Of a stretch of 64,000 bases of DNA, positions 27,932 through 36,982 are shown piece after piece. A model generated the notes under the pieces. It saw nothing but the letters and a program-made list of their open reading frames with translations, was not told the origin of the DNA and searched no databases. The position numbers were made by a program, and so were the translations under genes. The stretch is from Bacillus sp. AFS055030. GTDB taxonomy: Bacteria > Bacillota > Bacilli > Bacillales > Bacillaceae_G. Position 1 is the first letter of the stretch, and each line of letters opens with the position of its first letter. The stretch covers positions 57,323 through 121,322 of the forward strand of contig NZ_NUGT01000006.1 of NCBI RefSeq assembly GCF_002574545.1, read 5' to 3'.

Positions 27932-28711
27932 TCAAATCGAAATATAATGTATTGCATTTTCCTTAATCTTTTTACTTGGCGTTCGTAAAAGGACATCAGT
28001 TGACCATTCTGTTTGCTCTGTACAACTTTTAACAATGTCATATCCGACACTGTAACCCAATAATTTTGGAATTTCTTTCCCACCATACAAGTATTTGGAA
28101 AAATTATCATCATTACTTGTTATATCAAGTTTATCAATTAAATATTTTTTATAATATAATTCACATTGCTTGGAAGAATATTGCTTTGTCCATGGTGCCT
28201 GAACTGCTTCTCCATACTTATCTAAAACTGCAGTTTCAGCTAAACCTTCTAAAATCATTGCATCAAGTAATGTGACCTTTTTGTTTTTATATAACTTTGT
28301 CAATCTTACAATATGATGATACTCATGTAATAATACTGCTTTATGTTGTAAAATTCCTTCTAAAGGAGACAAAAATAAACAAATACAATTTTTATGTGCG
28401 AGTCCGCCCCTTTGGTAAGTCGTGTTTAAAAACATATTTCTCGTTCTATGACAAGGAAAAATAAAAATAGGTAGGTCAGGTCCATTAAACTCTCTTTTTA
28501 ACTTCTCAAACTCTTCCGAAAGGCTTTTCCATATACCTTTTTCATCTAGTTGTTTCAAGTCATCTTTACTTAAGATTGAAAGCCTCGATAAACCGTGGGA
28601 AAGAAGATATTTATATAAACTCTCCTCATTAAATTTCGGAAAATATGGTAAAAGTTTTTTCATTACCGCTTGTTTATCTTCAATAAAATCAACCCATTTA
28701 TAAGTTGGCAT
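27932..28711 (-). CDS. yjaZ: DUF2268 putative zinc protease YjaZ
   Basis: A 259-residue protein of the DUF2268 family. The putative metalloprotease motif is LLHEYHHIVRL (HEYHH), followed after about 30 residues by EGLAET, where Glu would be the third zinc ligand. No signal peptide is seen, so it probably acts in the cytosol. It lies downstream of fabF but behind a terminator. B. subtilis has yjaZ at the same place. Confidence 0.85.
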   Translation of the reverse strand: MPTYKWVDFIEDKQAVMKKLLPYFPKFNEESLYKYLLSHGLSRLSILSKDDLKQLDEKGIWKSLSEEFEKLKREFNGPDLPIFIFPCHRTRNMFLNTTYQRGGLAHKNCICLFLSPLEGILQHKAVLLHEYHHIVRLTKLYKNKKVTLLDAMILEGLAETAVLDKYGEAVQAPWTKQYSSKQCELYYKKYLIDKLDITSNDDNFSKYLYGGKEIPKLLGYSVGYDIVKSCTEQTEWSTDVLLRTPSKKIKENAIHYISI

Positions 28712-28793
28712 TATCCCAAGTTAATCACCTCAATTTACTATAAAGTATGATAATTAACTAGTGAAAGTTACCTTTTTTCATTATAACTTCTAA

Positions 28794-28822
28794 TAAAAAA
28801 AGCTTAGGTAAGGACCTAAGCT
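28794..28822 (-). terminator. Terminator of fabH-fabF
   Basis: AGCTTAGGT/ACCTAAGCT perfect stem with a 4-nt loop, then T7 on the minus strand. Confidence 0.93.
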
Positions 28823-28854
28823 AGTTGTTAAACGATATAAAAATGATTTCAAAC

Positions 28855-30093
28855 TTATTTAGTGAATTCTTTAAACGCTAAAGTTACATTATGTCCACCA
28901 AATCCTAATGAATTAGAAATTGCTGCTTTTACATTATACGGTCTCGCAACATTTGGAACATAATCTAAATCACATTCGCTATCAGTTTCTTGATGATTAA
29001 TTGTTGGAGCAATTACTTTGTTATGGATTGTTAATGCTGTAATAATTGCTTCAATTCCGCCAGCTGCCCCTAACATATGACCAGTCATAGATTTCGTTGA
29101 GCTAATTGGTACATTGTATGCATGTTCACCAAATACTTCTTTAATTGCCATCGTTTCAAATTTATCATTTAATTCAGTACTTGTTCCATGTGCATTAATG
29201 TAGTTAATATCCTCAATTGATAAACCAGCATCATCAAGTGCCATTCTCATTGCACGTGCGCCACCTTCTCCGCCTGGAGCTGGTGCTGTAATGTGGTGTG
29301 CATCACCAGTTGTTCCGTATCCAACGATTTCAGCATAAATCTTTGCTCCACGAGCTAATGCGTGCTCTAATTCCTCAAGGAATACGATACCAGCACCTTC
29401 ACCAATAATAAAGCCATCACGAGCATTATCAAATGGACGACATGCTTTCTCTGGATCTGGATTTAATGATAAAGCTCTCGCAGCACAGAATCCAGCAAGA
29501 CCCATATCAGTAATTGGTGCTTCTGCGCCACCAGTAATCATTGCAACAGCATCGCCACGTTGAATAATTTTAAATGCATCACCAATTGAACTTGCACCAG
29601 AAGCACAAGCTGTAACTGTACAACCGTTTGGACCTTTAGCACCTGTTAGAATAGATACTTGTCCAGATGCCATATCAGGGATTAGCATTGGAATAAAGAA
29701 TGGGCTTACTCGACGAGCACCTTTTGTTTTGAAAGTATTAAACTGTTCTTCATATGTTTCCATACCACCGATACCAGAACCAATCCAAACACCAACTTTT
29801 GGAGCAATTTCTTCATCAATCGTAAAGTTTGCATCTTCTAAAGCCATTTTTGAAGCTGCAATTGCATAGTGAGTAAAACGGTCCATACGTTTTAATTCTT
29901 TTTTATCAATATATTTTTCAGGATCAAAGTCTTTTACTTCTCCCGCAACTTTAACAGGGAAATCATCAGGATTTTTACGAGTTAGAACACCAATTCCACT
30001 CTTTCCATTCATTAAATTTTCCCATACTGTATTTATATCATTACCAATAGGTGATACTGCACCTAAACCTGTAATAACAACTCGTTTTTTCAT
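28855..30093 (-). CDS. fabF: 3-Oxoacyl-ACP synthase II FabF
   Basis: Elongating condensing enzyme of fatty-acid synthesis. The 412-residue protein has the active Cys163 in [11 protein letters not shown], the histidine motifs [11 protein letters not shown] and [10 protein letters not shown], and the C-terminal [12 protein letters not shown] 30093 matches the family start; the in-frame TTG 30114 overlaps the AAGGAGG ribosome-binding site and is rejected. It follows fabH by 26 bases, so both share the FapR-controlled promoter. Confidence 0.97.
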   Translation of the reverse strand: MKKRVVITGLGAVSPIGNDINTVWENLMNGKSGIGVLTRKNPDDFPVKVAGEVKDFDPEKYIDKKELKRMDRFTHYAIAASKMALEDANFTIDEEIAPKVGVWIGSGIGGMETYEEQFNTFKTKGARRVSPFFIPMLIPDMASGQVSILTGAKGPNGCTVTACASGASSIGDAFKIIQRGDAVAMITGGAEAPITDMGLAGFCAARALSLNPDPEKACRPFDNARDGFIIGEGAGIVFLEELEHALARGAKIYAEIVGYGTTGDAHHITAPAPGGEGGARAMRMALDDAGLSIEDINYINAHGTSTELNDKFETMAIKEVFGEHAYNVPISSTKSMTGHMLGAAGGIEAIITALTIHNKVIAPTINHQETDSECDLDYVPNVARPYNVKAAISNSLGFGGHNVTLAFKEFTK

Positions 30094-30119
30094 ATCAAAA
30101 AAATCCTCCTTCAATTAGA

Positions 30120-31055
30120 TTATCTTCCGAATCGAAGTGCTATTGCACCCCAAGTTAATCCGCCGCCAAATCCAACTAATACTAATACATCGTCTTCTTT
30201 AACATTACCTTTTTTATATTCTTCAACTAATGCAATTGGAATTGAAGATGAAGATGTATTACCATGACGATCAATAATTACACTCATTTTTTCTTTAGGA
30301 AGTTGTAATCTTTCTCTTGCTGCGTCCATTATACGAGTATTCGCTTGGTGTGGAATTAAGAAATCCACTTCTTCTTTAGTTAATCCTGCTAATTTTAATA
30401 CATTTTCACAAGAATCTCCCATTTGACGAACTGCAAATTTAAATACTTCTCGTCCATTCATTACTAAGTGATCTCCACCTTTATAAAGATGTTTACCACC
30501 TGTACCGTCTGCACCTAATTCATAAGAAAGAATTCCTCTACCTTCACTTACCGGACCGATAACCGCAGCTCCTGCACCGTCTCCAAATAAAACTGCCGTA
30601 TTTCGATCTTCCCAGTTAACAATTTTAGTTAACTTTTCAGCTCCGATTACTAGAATTCTACTGTATGTACCAGTTTTTACAAATTGAGTTGCAGTTACAA
30701 CCCCATAAATAAATCCAGCACAAGCAGCACTAATATCCATCGCAGCAGCATTTTTAGCTCCTAGTCTTTCTTGAATTACACATGCAACTGATGGAAACGA
30801 CTTATCTGGCGTAACAGTTCCAACTAAAATTAAGTCAAGTTCTTCAGCTTTTACATCTGCATCCTTTAACGCTTCTACTGCAGCTTCATATGCTAAATCA
30901 GAAGTATCTTGTTCGTCACTAGCAATTCTTCTTTCTTTAATTCCTGTACGGCTAACAATCCACTCATCTGAAGTGTCCATCATTTGTTCTAAATCATAAT
31001 TCGTTAATTTTTTTTCGGGTACGTATGAGCCAATACCTAAAATTCCAGCATTCAT
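30120..31055 (-). CDS. fabH: 3-Oxoacyl-ACP synthase III FabH
   Basis: Starts fatty-acid chains by condensing an acyl-CoA with malonyl-ACP. The catalytic triad is Cys112 (SAACAGF), His236 (IPHQANTRI) and Asn266 (RHGNTSSSS). Length 311 matches B. subtilis FabHA. Located before fabF as in B. subtilis. A FapR box lies about 42 bases upstream of the ATG. Confidence 0.96.
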   Translation of the reverse strand: MNAGILGIGSYVPEKKLTNYDLEQMMDTSDEWIVSRTGIKERRIASDEQDTSDLAYEAAVEALKDADVKAEELDLILVGTVTPDKSFPSVACVIQERLGAKNAAAMDISAACAGFIYGVVTATQFVKTGTYSRILVIGAEKLTKIVNWEDRNTAVLFGDGAGAAVIGPVSEGRGILSYELGADGTGGKHLYKGGDHLVMNGREVFKFAVRQMGDSCENVLKLAGLTKEEVDFLIPHQANTRIMDAARERLQLPKEKMSVIIDRHGNTSSSSIPIALVEEYKKGNVKEDDVLVLVGFGGGLTWGAIALRFGR

Positions 31056-31096
31056 TAATATCCCCGCCTTACTTTTTTATTTTTTATGTCTTCTTA

Positions 31097-31113
31097 TTAT
31101 TACCTGGTACTAA
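31097..31113 (-). promoter_or_regulatory. FapR operator upstream of fabH
   Basis: Minus-strand TTAGTACCAGGTAATAA, a 17-bp inverted repeat with one mismatch between arms, in the fabH leader. Confidence 0.85.
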
Positions 31114-31263
31114 TTTTATGAAATAATATGTACTTTGTCTACATTTTTATCTTTTAAAAGATAGGCTATGTAAAAAAGATGAAATATTTCTAAGAGAATA
31201 CCTTTCATTGGACGAATCTTAAAGCCAATGAGAAGAATTTTTAAACGAATAGTATTCTACTAC

Positions 31264-31303
31264 AAAAAAGGAAATAGTTCAAAAAACGAACTATTTCCTT
31301 TTT
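31264..31303 (-). terminator. Terminator of the epimerase-like gene
   Basis: AAAAAAGGAAATAGTTC pairs with GAACTATTTCCTTTTT, with a T tail on both strands. On the minus strand it follows the gene at 31336-32142. Confidence 0.85.
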
Positions 31304-31335
31304 ATCATTCAATATACGGATCGGAATACAATTCA

Positions 31336-32142
31336 TTAATAAAGATGAAAATGTTGTTGTATTTGCTGTTTTTGCTTTTGTATACCGTCCTCAAGTGAAG
31401 TTGTATTAATAATAACAAAAGGAGTTGCATCTATATGGTTTCTCATTTGAGAAAACTTTATTCCATCAATCATATTTTGTAATCCGGTAAAATTTCCGTC
31501 CTTTGGTAAGTACATACATTGTTTTGCTGTAATGATATATTTATGTTCTTTTAATTCCTTCTCAGAAATAATTCGAATTGCTTTACCTACATCTTCAACA
31601 AATAGAATTTCATTGGAACCATATATGTTTTTTATCGAATCATTTCTCTTTCCTAGGTCTTGAACAATTAATTCATGTACTAAGCCTGCGGATGGCTCCC
31701 AAGGTCCATATAAAGAAGGAATTTCAATATAGGTAATCGTACAATCTATATTTTTGCTCAATTCATTTACAGTTTTTTCTAAGTCAGCTAATTCTTTTTT
31801 TGTAGATAATAAAAAGATAATATCCTTGCTTTTGCTAATAATCTTATTAAAAAATTCTTCTGTAAACTCTAAACGATTAATTGTGCCCCTTAATTTTAAT
31901 TCGTCATAAAAATGACAAATAAAAATGGTATCATATTGCTCATTCTCTAATAAAAATTGCTCTTCATCCAAAAAGATGACCCTTGCATTTCTTCCAATTG
32001 AGAAGATTTTTTCTTCACTTATTAAATCACTTTCATTTCCTTTTTCCATCACAACAGCTGAAACATCATTATATTCCATTAGTTGGCAAACTAACTCATA
32101 TCCTATAAATCCACTCGATCCAATAACAGCACACCTTTTCAT
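31336..32142 (-). CDS. NAD-dependent epimerase-like protein (yjaV position)
   Basis: A 268-residue Rossmann-fold protein. The N-terminus MKRCAVIGSSGFIGYEL carries the GxxGxxG nucleotide loop of extended SDR/epimerase proteins, and SLYGPW near residue 150 resembles the epimerase Tyr region. The classical YxxxK is not clear, so catalysis is uncertain. ATG 32142 with AAGGAGGTTAATA is chosen; a longer frame overlaps the upstream gene. It follows the gene at 32175 closely and holds the place of B. subtilis yjaV. Confidence 0.7.
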   Translation of the reverse strand: MKRCAVIGSSGFIGYELVCQLMEYNDVSAVVMEKGNESDLISEEKIFSIGRNARVIFLDEEQFLLENEQYDTIFICHFYDELKLRGTINRLEFTEEFFNKIISKSKDIIFLLSTKKELADLEKTVNELSKNIDCTITYIEIPSLYGPWEPSAGLVHELIVQDLGKRNDSIKNIYGSNEILFVEDVGKAIRIISEKELKEHKYIITAKQCMYLPKDGNFTGLQNMIDGIKFSQMRNHIDATPFVIINTTSLEDGIQKQKQQIQQHFHLY

Positions 32143-32174
32143 TATTAACCTCCTTCTTTTAAAAAATATAATAA

Positions 32175-32900
32175 CTACAAAACATCCTGATATTTTTTTA
32201 AAAACTTTATTAAGTTTTTTCCACAATCAAATTTTTTCTCTTCTAATGAAATCAAAATCGAAATCGGCAAATTATTTTTATGTCGTTCTTCTTCTAAAAG
32301 TCTAATATCACTTTTCCATTTATAATGATTTCTTGTTGTCGTGTAAATTTTAATTGGTGAGATTGTTTCATAAAAAAAACATTCTCTATCTATAACCATA
32401 TATATGTCTGAAGCTTTATATGCCTTCAAAATTTCATGAACTGTTCTTTTATAAAACAGTTTATTTTCTCTTTCTAAATCTAATTCATTTTTTAAATTCA
32501 ACGAAGGATTTAATAATGAAATACTCCTTACTTTTTCCTTTAAGAGGCCAAGTAATTTACAAACAACAAGTGCTCCAGTACCTTCCCCAATTATATGAAT
32601 AGATGGATTTAAAATTTCTTTTCTCATGACTGAATGATATAAGCTTTCTGCTAATTCGACAGCGTCATCAGAACCCCAATTTTTTCCATACAAATTTGAA
32701 GTGAATACTGTGTATCCTTCATCTGTTAAAGTTGATAATAACTTTCTTTTATCAAAATGCTGCAATAAGCAACTATGTGCATTATCTACGTAATGAGTAT
32801 TCCCACCGACATAGAGTACTCCGAAACCATTCGGTCTAATAGGTAGATGAATAACTGCATATTGATCCTCTTGTTTAAAAAATCTCTCAGTTACAGGCAT
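32175..32900 (-). CDS. Alpha/beta-hydrolase-like protein (yjaU position)
   Basis: A 241-residue cytosolic protein. GFGVLYVGGNTHYV and the IHIIGEGTGALVVCKLLG segment resemble the strand-oxyanion-nucleophile-elbow layout of an alpha/beta hydrolase. The elbow reads GEGTG, without the usual Ser, so enzymatic activity is doubtful. ATG 32900 is chosen with AAGGTG upstream; GTG 32909 overlaps that site. First gene of a two-gene unit with the epimerase-like protein. Confidence 0.6.
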   Translation of the reverse strand: MPVTERFFKQEDQYAVIHLPIRPNGFGVLYVGGNTHYVDNAHSCLLQHFDKRKLLSTLTDEGYTVFTSNLYGKNWGSDDAVELAESLYHSVMRKEILNPSIHIIGEGTGALVVCKLLGLLKEKVRSISLLNPSLNLKNELDLERENKLFYKRTVHEILKAYKASDIYMVIDRECFFYETISPIKIYTTTRNHYKWKSDIRLLEEERHKNNLPISILISLEEKKFDCGKNLIKFLKKYQDVL

Positions 32901-33064
32901 TCTTATCACCTTATTATTAATGTAGTATTTTTGGGGAATTATAAAATAGGTATAAAAAAATTCTTAAGTTACTTTTTTTAATTAAAACTTTTTAATTATA
33001 ACTTCAATTATCAAATTTCTAGGTATATAATATGATAAGAACTAACTAGATAGGAGTGATTAAA

Positions 33065-33253
33065 GTGCGTTTTATTATGACATTGTTCTGGAGCTTTGTT
33101 TTATGCCAAATGGGAGCTTACGTTTTAAGTTCAATGACTGGCGGAGAATATAATTTCACAACTGCTTCAGTTATGGCTGTAGTATTATCATTAGCTATTT
33201 CAGTTCTTAGCGAAGCAATAATCCCTAATGAACCTGTTGCAAAACACCACTAA
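33065..33253 (+). CDS. yjzD: DUF2929 small membrane protein YjzD
   Basis: A 62-residue protein with two hydrophobic helices separated by SSMTGGEYNFTTAS, typical of the YjzD/DUF2929 family. The likely start is GTG 33065 with AGGAG eight bases before it; an earlier GTG at 33056 overlaps that site. Paired with yjzC as in B. subtilis. Function unknown. Confidence 0.8.
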   Translation: MRFIMTLFWSFVLCQMGAYVLSSMTGGEYNFTTASVMAVVLSLAISVLSEAIIPNEPVAKHH

Positions 33254-33396
33254 AATCTATATATAACATATGTTGTAGCACCCAAAAACGTTCAAGTAGG
33301 TATATACATATGTCTTCAATTTATAGGTTTAGTTGATTTATAAAATACAAAAATTTTGATAAATACCTTCAGTATTTTGTATATTGTAATCGTATA

Positions 33397-33438
33397 AAAA
33401 AGCGCCCTCGATCAACTAATCGAAAGCGCTTTTTTTTA
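33397..33438 (+). terminator. Bidirectional terminator yjzD/yjzC
   Basis: AAAAAAGCGC/GCGCTTTTTT with an inner TCGAT/ATCGA stem. T run on both strands. Confidence 0.88.
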
Positions 33439-33492
33439 TTTCTTTTTAAGTTTTTATTTGTTGGTTCTATGACATTTCTAAAGTTAATAAAA

Positions 33493-33675
33493 TTATTTAA
33501 ATTTGGATTTATATGTCCACTTTCTGTTATGGTTTTGTGTATCTGGGAAAACTTCTCCAGCTTGGAGTTTAATTTGTTTTGGGTGATTTACATTACTTCC
33601 TGTTTCACCGATTTCCACGTATACTCCATTATTTGGTGCTTTGTCGCCTGGTCGAAATTGATGTGCTTGACCCAT
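33493..33675 (-). CDS. yjzC: YjzC family protein
   Basis: A 60-residue protein starting MGQAHQFRPGDKAPNNGVYVEIGE and ending NHNRKWTYKSKFK, the pattern of the YjzC family. In B. subtilis the homologue is sporulation-associated. AGAAGGAGGAATGAATT gives a good ribosome-binding site. No membrane segment. Function unknown. Confidence 0.85.
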   Translation of the reverse strand: MGQAHQFRPGDKAPNNGVYVEIGETGSNVNHPKQIKLQAGEVFPDTQNHNRKWTYKSKFK

Positions 33676-33827
33676 AATTCATTCCTCCTTCTATTTAGGT
33701 TCTTATTGTTCCTCTAAAAATAAAGTTTTTCCGCTTAAAAAGATGGTATCATTAGTAATTATTGGCTTATTATCCAATAATATTTTTTCTTAAAAAGATT
33801 AACATTAAAAAATAAAAGGTGATGAAG

Positions 33828-34640
33828 ATGAAAACAAAACACTTAATTGCACTAGATTTAGACGGCACCTTATTAACGGATGAAAAAACGATATCTGAAC
33901 GTACTTTAAAAGTGAACCAACAGTTAAAAAATCAGGGTCACGAAGTATGCATTTCAACCGGTAGACCTTTTAGAGCTAGTAAAATGTATTATGACCAATT
34001 AAAGCTCACAACTCCAATTGTAAACTTTAATGGTGCTTATGTTCATCACCCTCTTGATGATTCGTGGGGAGTTTATCACGAATCTTTACCTTTAGAAGTG
34101 GCAAAAGAGGTAATTAGTTCTTGTAGAGAGTATGAATTAAAAAATATGTACGCTGAAGTAATGGATGATGTTTACGCCGATAAACACGAAGAGGAGATTC
34201 TCCCACTTTTTCACTATTTAAAAGAAGATATAATCCATGGAGATTTAGTTATAAATCTTACGCAAGCTCCAACATGTCTTCTAATCGATAGTGAAGAGTC
34301 TCATGTGACAAGTATTCGTGAGCACCTATCTAATGTCCACGCAGAAGTCATTGATCACCGTCGCTGGGCAGCACCTCATCATATCATCGAAATTGTTAAA
34401 GCAGGTATGAATAAGGCAATAGGTCTACAAAAAGTAGCATCTTACTATAATATACCCCGAAAAAACATTATTGCTTTTGGGGATGAGGATAATGATTTAG
34501 AAATGATTGAATATGCGGGTCAAGGTGTTGCAATGGGGAATGCAATCCATCAATTAAAGAATATTGCAAATCATACAACATTATCTAATCAAGAAGATGG
34601 AATCGCGATTTTCCTTGAAGATTTTTTTAACTTAAAATGA
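33828..34640 (+). CDS. HAD-family Cof-type phosphatase
   Basis: A 270-residue HAD-superfamily hydrolase of the Cof/IIB type (YkrA/YitU-like). Motif I is DLDGTLL (Asp nucleophile), motif II STGRP, then a C2B cap domain at about 85-185, a Lys in IVKAGMNKAIGL, and motif IV GDEDNDLEMI. Probably a sugar-phosphate or cofactor phosphatase. Substrate cannot be told from sequence. ATG 33828 is chosen because AAAGGTGATG lies before it; ATG 33822 and GTG 33819 overlap that site. Confidence 0.88.
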   Translation: MKTKHLIALDLDGTLLTDEKTISERTLKVNQQLKNQGHEVCISTGRPFRASKMYYDQLKLTTPIVNFNGAYVHHPLDDSWGVYHESLPLEVAKEVISSCREYELKNMYAEVMDDVYADKHEEEILPLFHYLKEDIIHGDLVINLTQAPTCLLIDSEESHVTSIREHLSNVHAEVIDHRRWAAPHHIIEIVKAGMNKAIGLQKVASYYNIPRKNIIAFGDEDNDLEMIEYAGQGVAMGNAIHQLKNIANHTTLSNQEDGIAIFLEDFFNLK

Positions 34641-34823
34641 TAATTTGGCTTTGTCATTAATTTCAAAGATACCTAATAATAACCACTTATAACAATTTGC
34701 TATTGGTGCATTCTATAAAGGACTTCACCAAATGGATTATCCACTTTTTGATTTTGATCAATTACTATTGGAAATTCTTAAGAAGTCAAAACAAAAAGCT
34801 TTCCTATTTAGGAGGGAATCACG

Positions 34824-34967
34824 ATGGGCAAAAGTAATAAGTCTAAGCGCTTTATTCAACAAAGTTCTGATTCTGTTACAAAGTACTCTGAAAAATTCCC
34901 TTATCACTTTACATTAGCTGAAGCAGAAGAGCGAAAAGCTAATCATAGCCAAAGCTTTAATGCTTAA
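34824..34967 (+). CDS. Small hydrophilic protein, unknown
   Basis: A 47-residue protein beginning MGKSNKSKRFIQQSSDSVTK and ending HSQSFNA. It is Ser/Lys/Gln-rich with no hydrophobic segment. TTAGGAGGGAATCACG is a very strong ribosome-binding site and a terminator follows 20 bases after the stop. I do not recognise the family. The size and composition resemble minor small acid-soluble spore proteins, but that is inference. An overlapping frame from 34732 is less likely. Confidence 0.65.
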   Translation: MGKSNKSKRFIQQSSDSVTKYSEKFPYHFTLAEAEERKANHSQSFNA

Positions 34968-34985
34968 TTTAAAGCATTAAAAACA

Positions 34986-35024
34986 AAAAACAACCATTGG
35001 AATAATCCTTTGGTTGTTTTTATT
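34986..35024 (+). terminator. Bidirectional terminator
   Basis: AAAACAACCA/TGGTTGTTTT stem with a short loop. It serves the small gene on the plus strand and the lipoprotein gene on the minus strand. Confidence 0.85.
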
Positions 35025-35026
35025 TA

Positions 35027-35530
35027 CTAGTAAGCAACTGTTTGAATAACTGGTTTTATTTCCCCATTAAGATCCTTCTCATTAACCTTTGATGCAACGA
35101 TATTTGCAGTTATTTCGTAATTTCCATGTGGAAGTTTTTTATTTAAAAAATTAACTTGCTCTTCCCAAATTTGTGTTTTACCACCAGGAACTGCAACATT
35201 TGTAATGACCTGTGCATAAACCATTTCTCGAGATGATTGATAAACTACTTGTCCACTCTCATCTTTAATTGTAAAATCAACCGTTTGTGATGAAGGGAAT
35301 ATAAAATTTGCAGGGATTTTATTATCATTAAGTAATGAATATTTCATCTTTACAAGCCCGTTAGCTTTTGTAATTTCAAGTGTTGGTGAAAGCTTTTCAA
35401 CGTCAAATTCATTAATTTGACCTACCGTTTCTTTTGTATTTGGTGTTGGTTTTATTTCTTTTTCACTTTTTGCACCACAACCAGAAAGAAGCAATGAACA
35501 AACTAATAGTAGAATCGTTCTCTTTTTCAA
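35027..35530 (-). CDS. Lipoprotein with BsuPI-type domain
   Basis: A secreted lipoprotein of 167 residues. The signal peptide KKRTILLLVCSLLLSGC has the lipobox LSGC, with Cys17 as the lipidation site. The mature part has a short linker and a beta-sandwich resembling the intracellular proteinase inhibitor BsuPI fold (VKMKYSLLNDN, VDFTIKDESGQVVYQ, GNYEITANI). TTG 35530 is chosen because AAGGAGGGG lies eight bases before it; ATG 35551 is an alternative adding seven residues. Function unknown. Confidence 0.8.
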   Translation of the reverse strand: MKKRTILLLVCSLLLSGCGAKSEKEIKPTPNTKETVGQINEFDVEKLSPTLEITKANGLVKMKYSLLNDNKIPANFIFPSSQTVDFTIKDESGQVVYQSSREMVYAQVITNVAVPGGKTQIWEEQVNFLNKKLPHGNYEITANIVASKVNEKDLNGEIKPVIQTVAY

Positions 35531-35583
35531 AACAATCCCCTCCTTTTTCATTTCCTTCCTAAATTATACCAAAAAGCTGACAA

Positions 35584-35620
35584 CAAAAAAGACTAGCAAA
35601 TAAAACTTTTTGCTAGTCTT
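35584..35620 (-). terminator. Terminator of first YitT-family gene
   Basis: GACTAGCAAA/TTTGCTAGTC stem followed by T6 on the minus strand, directly after the stop. Confidence 0.9.
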
Positions 35621-35627
35621 GATCTAT

Positions 35628-36482
35628 TTAAATCTTTCTAAATTCCCCTAACACATCAACGGTTTGCACTACATTCGTAAAGGCTTTTGGATCTACCCTT
35701 TTTATAATTCTTTCCAAATCATATAATTCATAACGTGATAATACAATCATTAGGATATCTTTATCTTGCTTAGTAAATGCTCCAGTAGCATTCATTTGCG
35801 TAATTCCTCGTACGAGTTTCGCATGAATTTCTTTTCTAAGTTCTTCACCCTTTGTTGTGATAATCATTGCTGTTAGCTTAACGTGACTAGTATGAACACT
35901 ATCGATCACACGAGTAGTAACATATAAATTGATTAAAGTATAAAGAGCTTTTTCCATACCATATAACTGGCCAGCTGTAATGATAATTATTGCATTAAAC
36001 AAAAAGAAATAGGTTCCAACTGGTTTCCCTTTTGATTTTGAAAGTACTAAGGCGATAATATCTAACCCACCTGTAGATCCGCCAAATTTTAATGTCATTC
36101 CAATTCCAATCGCAGCAATTAAGCCACCAAAAACTGCATTAAGAAGAATATCATCAGAAAAAATCGGTTTAACAGGTAAGATTTCCAAAAATAATGTCAT
36201 AATCCCTACACTAAAGAAACTAAAATACGTAAAGGAACGTCCAACTTTTTTCCATGCTAAGACGATAACAGGAATATTTAATAACGCTAAAAGAATCCCC
36301 GTCGTTGCTGTAAACGGAGTGTAGTCAGTAATAATATTTGAAAGTAACTGCGCTAGACCTGCAAAACCACTTGAATAAACATTAGCAGGGATTAAAAAAC
36401 AATTCATTGCAAACGCATTTAAGAAACCACCAATCATTACTACAATCAGCTTAAATAAAAGCTCTTTATTTCTTTCCACCAA
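35628..36482 (-). CDS. YitT-family membrane protein, copy 1
   Basis: A 284-residue protein of the YitT/DUF161 family. Five to six N-terminal helices carry AFAMNCFLIPANVYSSGFAGLAQL and GGSTGGLDI. A C-terminal cytosolic DUF2179 domain (MIITTKGEELRKEIHAKLVRGITQ) follows. TTG 36482 or GTG 36479 is the likely start, since GAGGAGG precedes them. The long frame extending to 36593 is not supported. It is about 75 percent identical by eye to the protein at 36983-37834. Transport role is likely but substrate unknown. Confidence 0.85.
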   Translation of the reverse strand: MVERNKELLFKLIVVMIGGFLNAFAMNCFLIPANVYSSGFAGLAQLLSNIITDYTPFTATTGILLALLNIPVIVLAWKKVGRSFTYFSFFSVGIMTLFLEILPVKPIFSDDILLNAVFGGLIAAIGIGMTLKFGGSTGGLDIIALVLSKSKGKPVGTYFFLFNAIIIITAGQLYGMEKALYTLINLYVTTRVIDSVHTSHVKLTAMIITTKGEELRKEIHAKLVRGITQMNATGAFTKQDKDILMIVLSRYELYDLERIIKRVDPKAFTNVVQTVDVLGEFRKI

Positions 36483-36654
36483 CTCTGCTTCCTCCTCAAA
36501 AAAACAAAAAATAAAACTTCTCTCTATTAAAAAAATTGCCACTGTAAAAAATTCATACTTGTTTAACAAAAGCCAAATGTAAAACGAACTCATACATAAT
36601 TAAAGTGATAAAGGCAAACCTAACATTATCATTTCTTATAAAGGAGCTTAAAAC

Positions 36655-36783
36655 ATGCCTACAAGTGATAATGACAAAAAAGCAAAAGATAATAACGCTA
36701 TAAGAGAAAAGAAAAATGAACAAGAAAGAAAAAATGCACAAGCAGGTAAAAAATCTTTTTCTAAAAGTGTCGATCATCTTTAA
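36655..36783 (+). CDS. DUF3941-like small protein
   Basis: A 42-residue, very hydrophilic protein of mixed Lys, Asp, Glu, Asn and Gln (DNDKKAKDNNAIREKKNEQERKN...). AAAGGAGCTTAAAAC before the ATG is a good ribosome-binding site, and a terminator lies downstream. It resembles the short DUF3941 family of Bacillus. Function is unknown. It sits alone between the two YitT genes on the opposite strand. Confidence 0.65.
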   Translation: MPTSDNDKKAKDNNAIREKKNEQERKNAQAGKKSFSKSVDHL

Positions 36784-36904
36784 TATTTTGATTAAAAAAC
36801 ATGTAAATTTTCATCCAATAGTTTAAGTATATTTAAATCTTTCTGAAAGACAATAAGAACTTTCTAAACTTGAAAAAGCCTTATTATTAATAAGATTCAA
36901 AAAA

Positions 36905-36957
36905 ATAAAACTGTCCAACTTCACCATTAATGCTGGTAAAAGTTGAACAGTTTTTTT
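36905..36957 (+). terminator. Bidirectional terminator
   Basis: AAAACTGT-CAACTT pairs with AAGTTG-ACAGTTTT plus inner CACCA/TGGTA pairing. It serves the DUF3941 gene and the second YitT gene. Confidence 0.85.
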
Positions 36958-36982
36958 AATTTTCACTTTCTAGATTCTACTC

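Noticed and set aside
34732-34917. 61-codon frame overlapping the 47-residue gene
   Set aside because: Weaker ribosome-binding site and it ends inside the better supported gene at 34824-34967 in a different frame.
36553-36777. Minus-strand frame opposite the DUF3941 gene
   Set aside because: Cys/Phe-rich shadow of the Lys/Glu codons on the plus strand.
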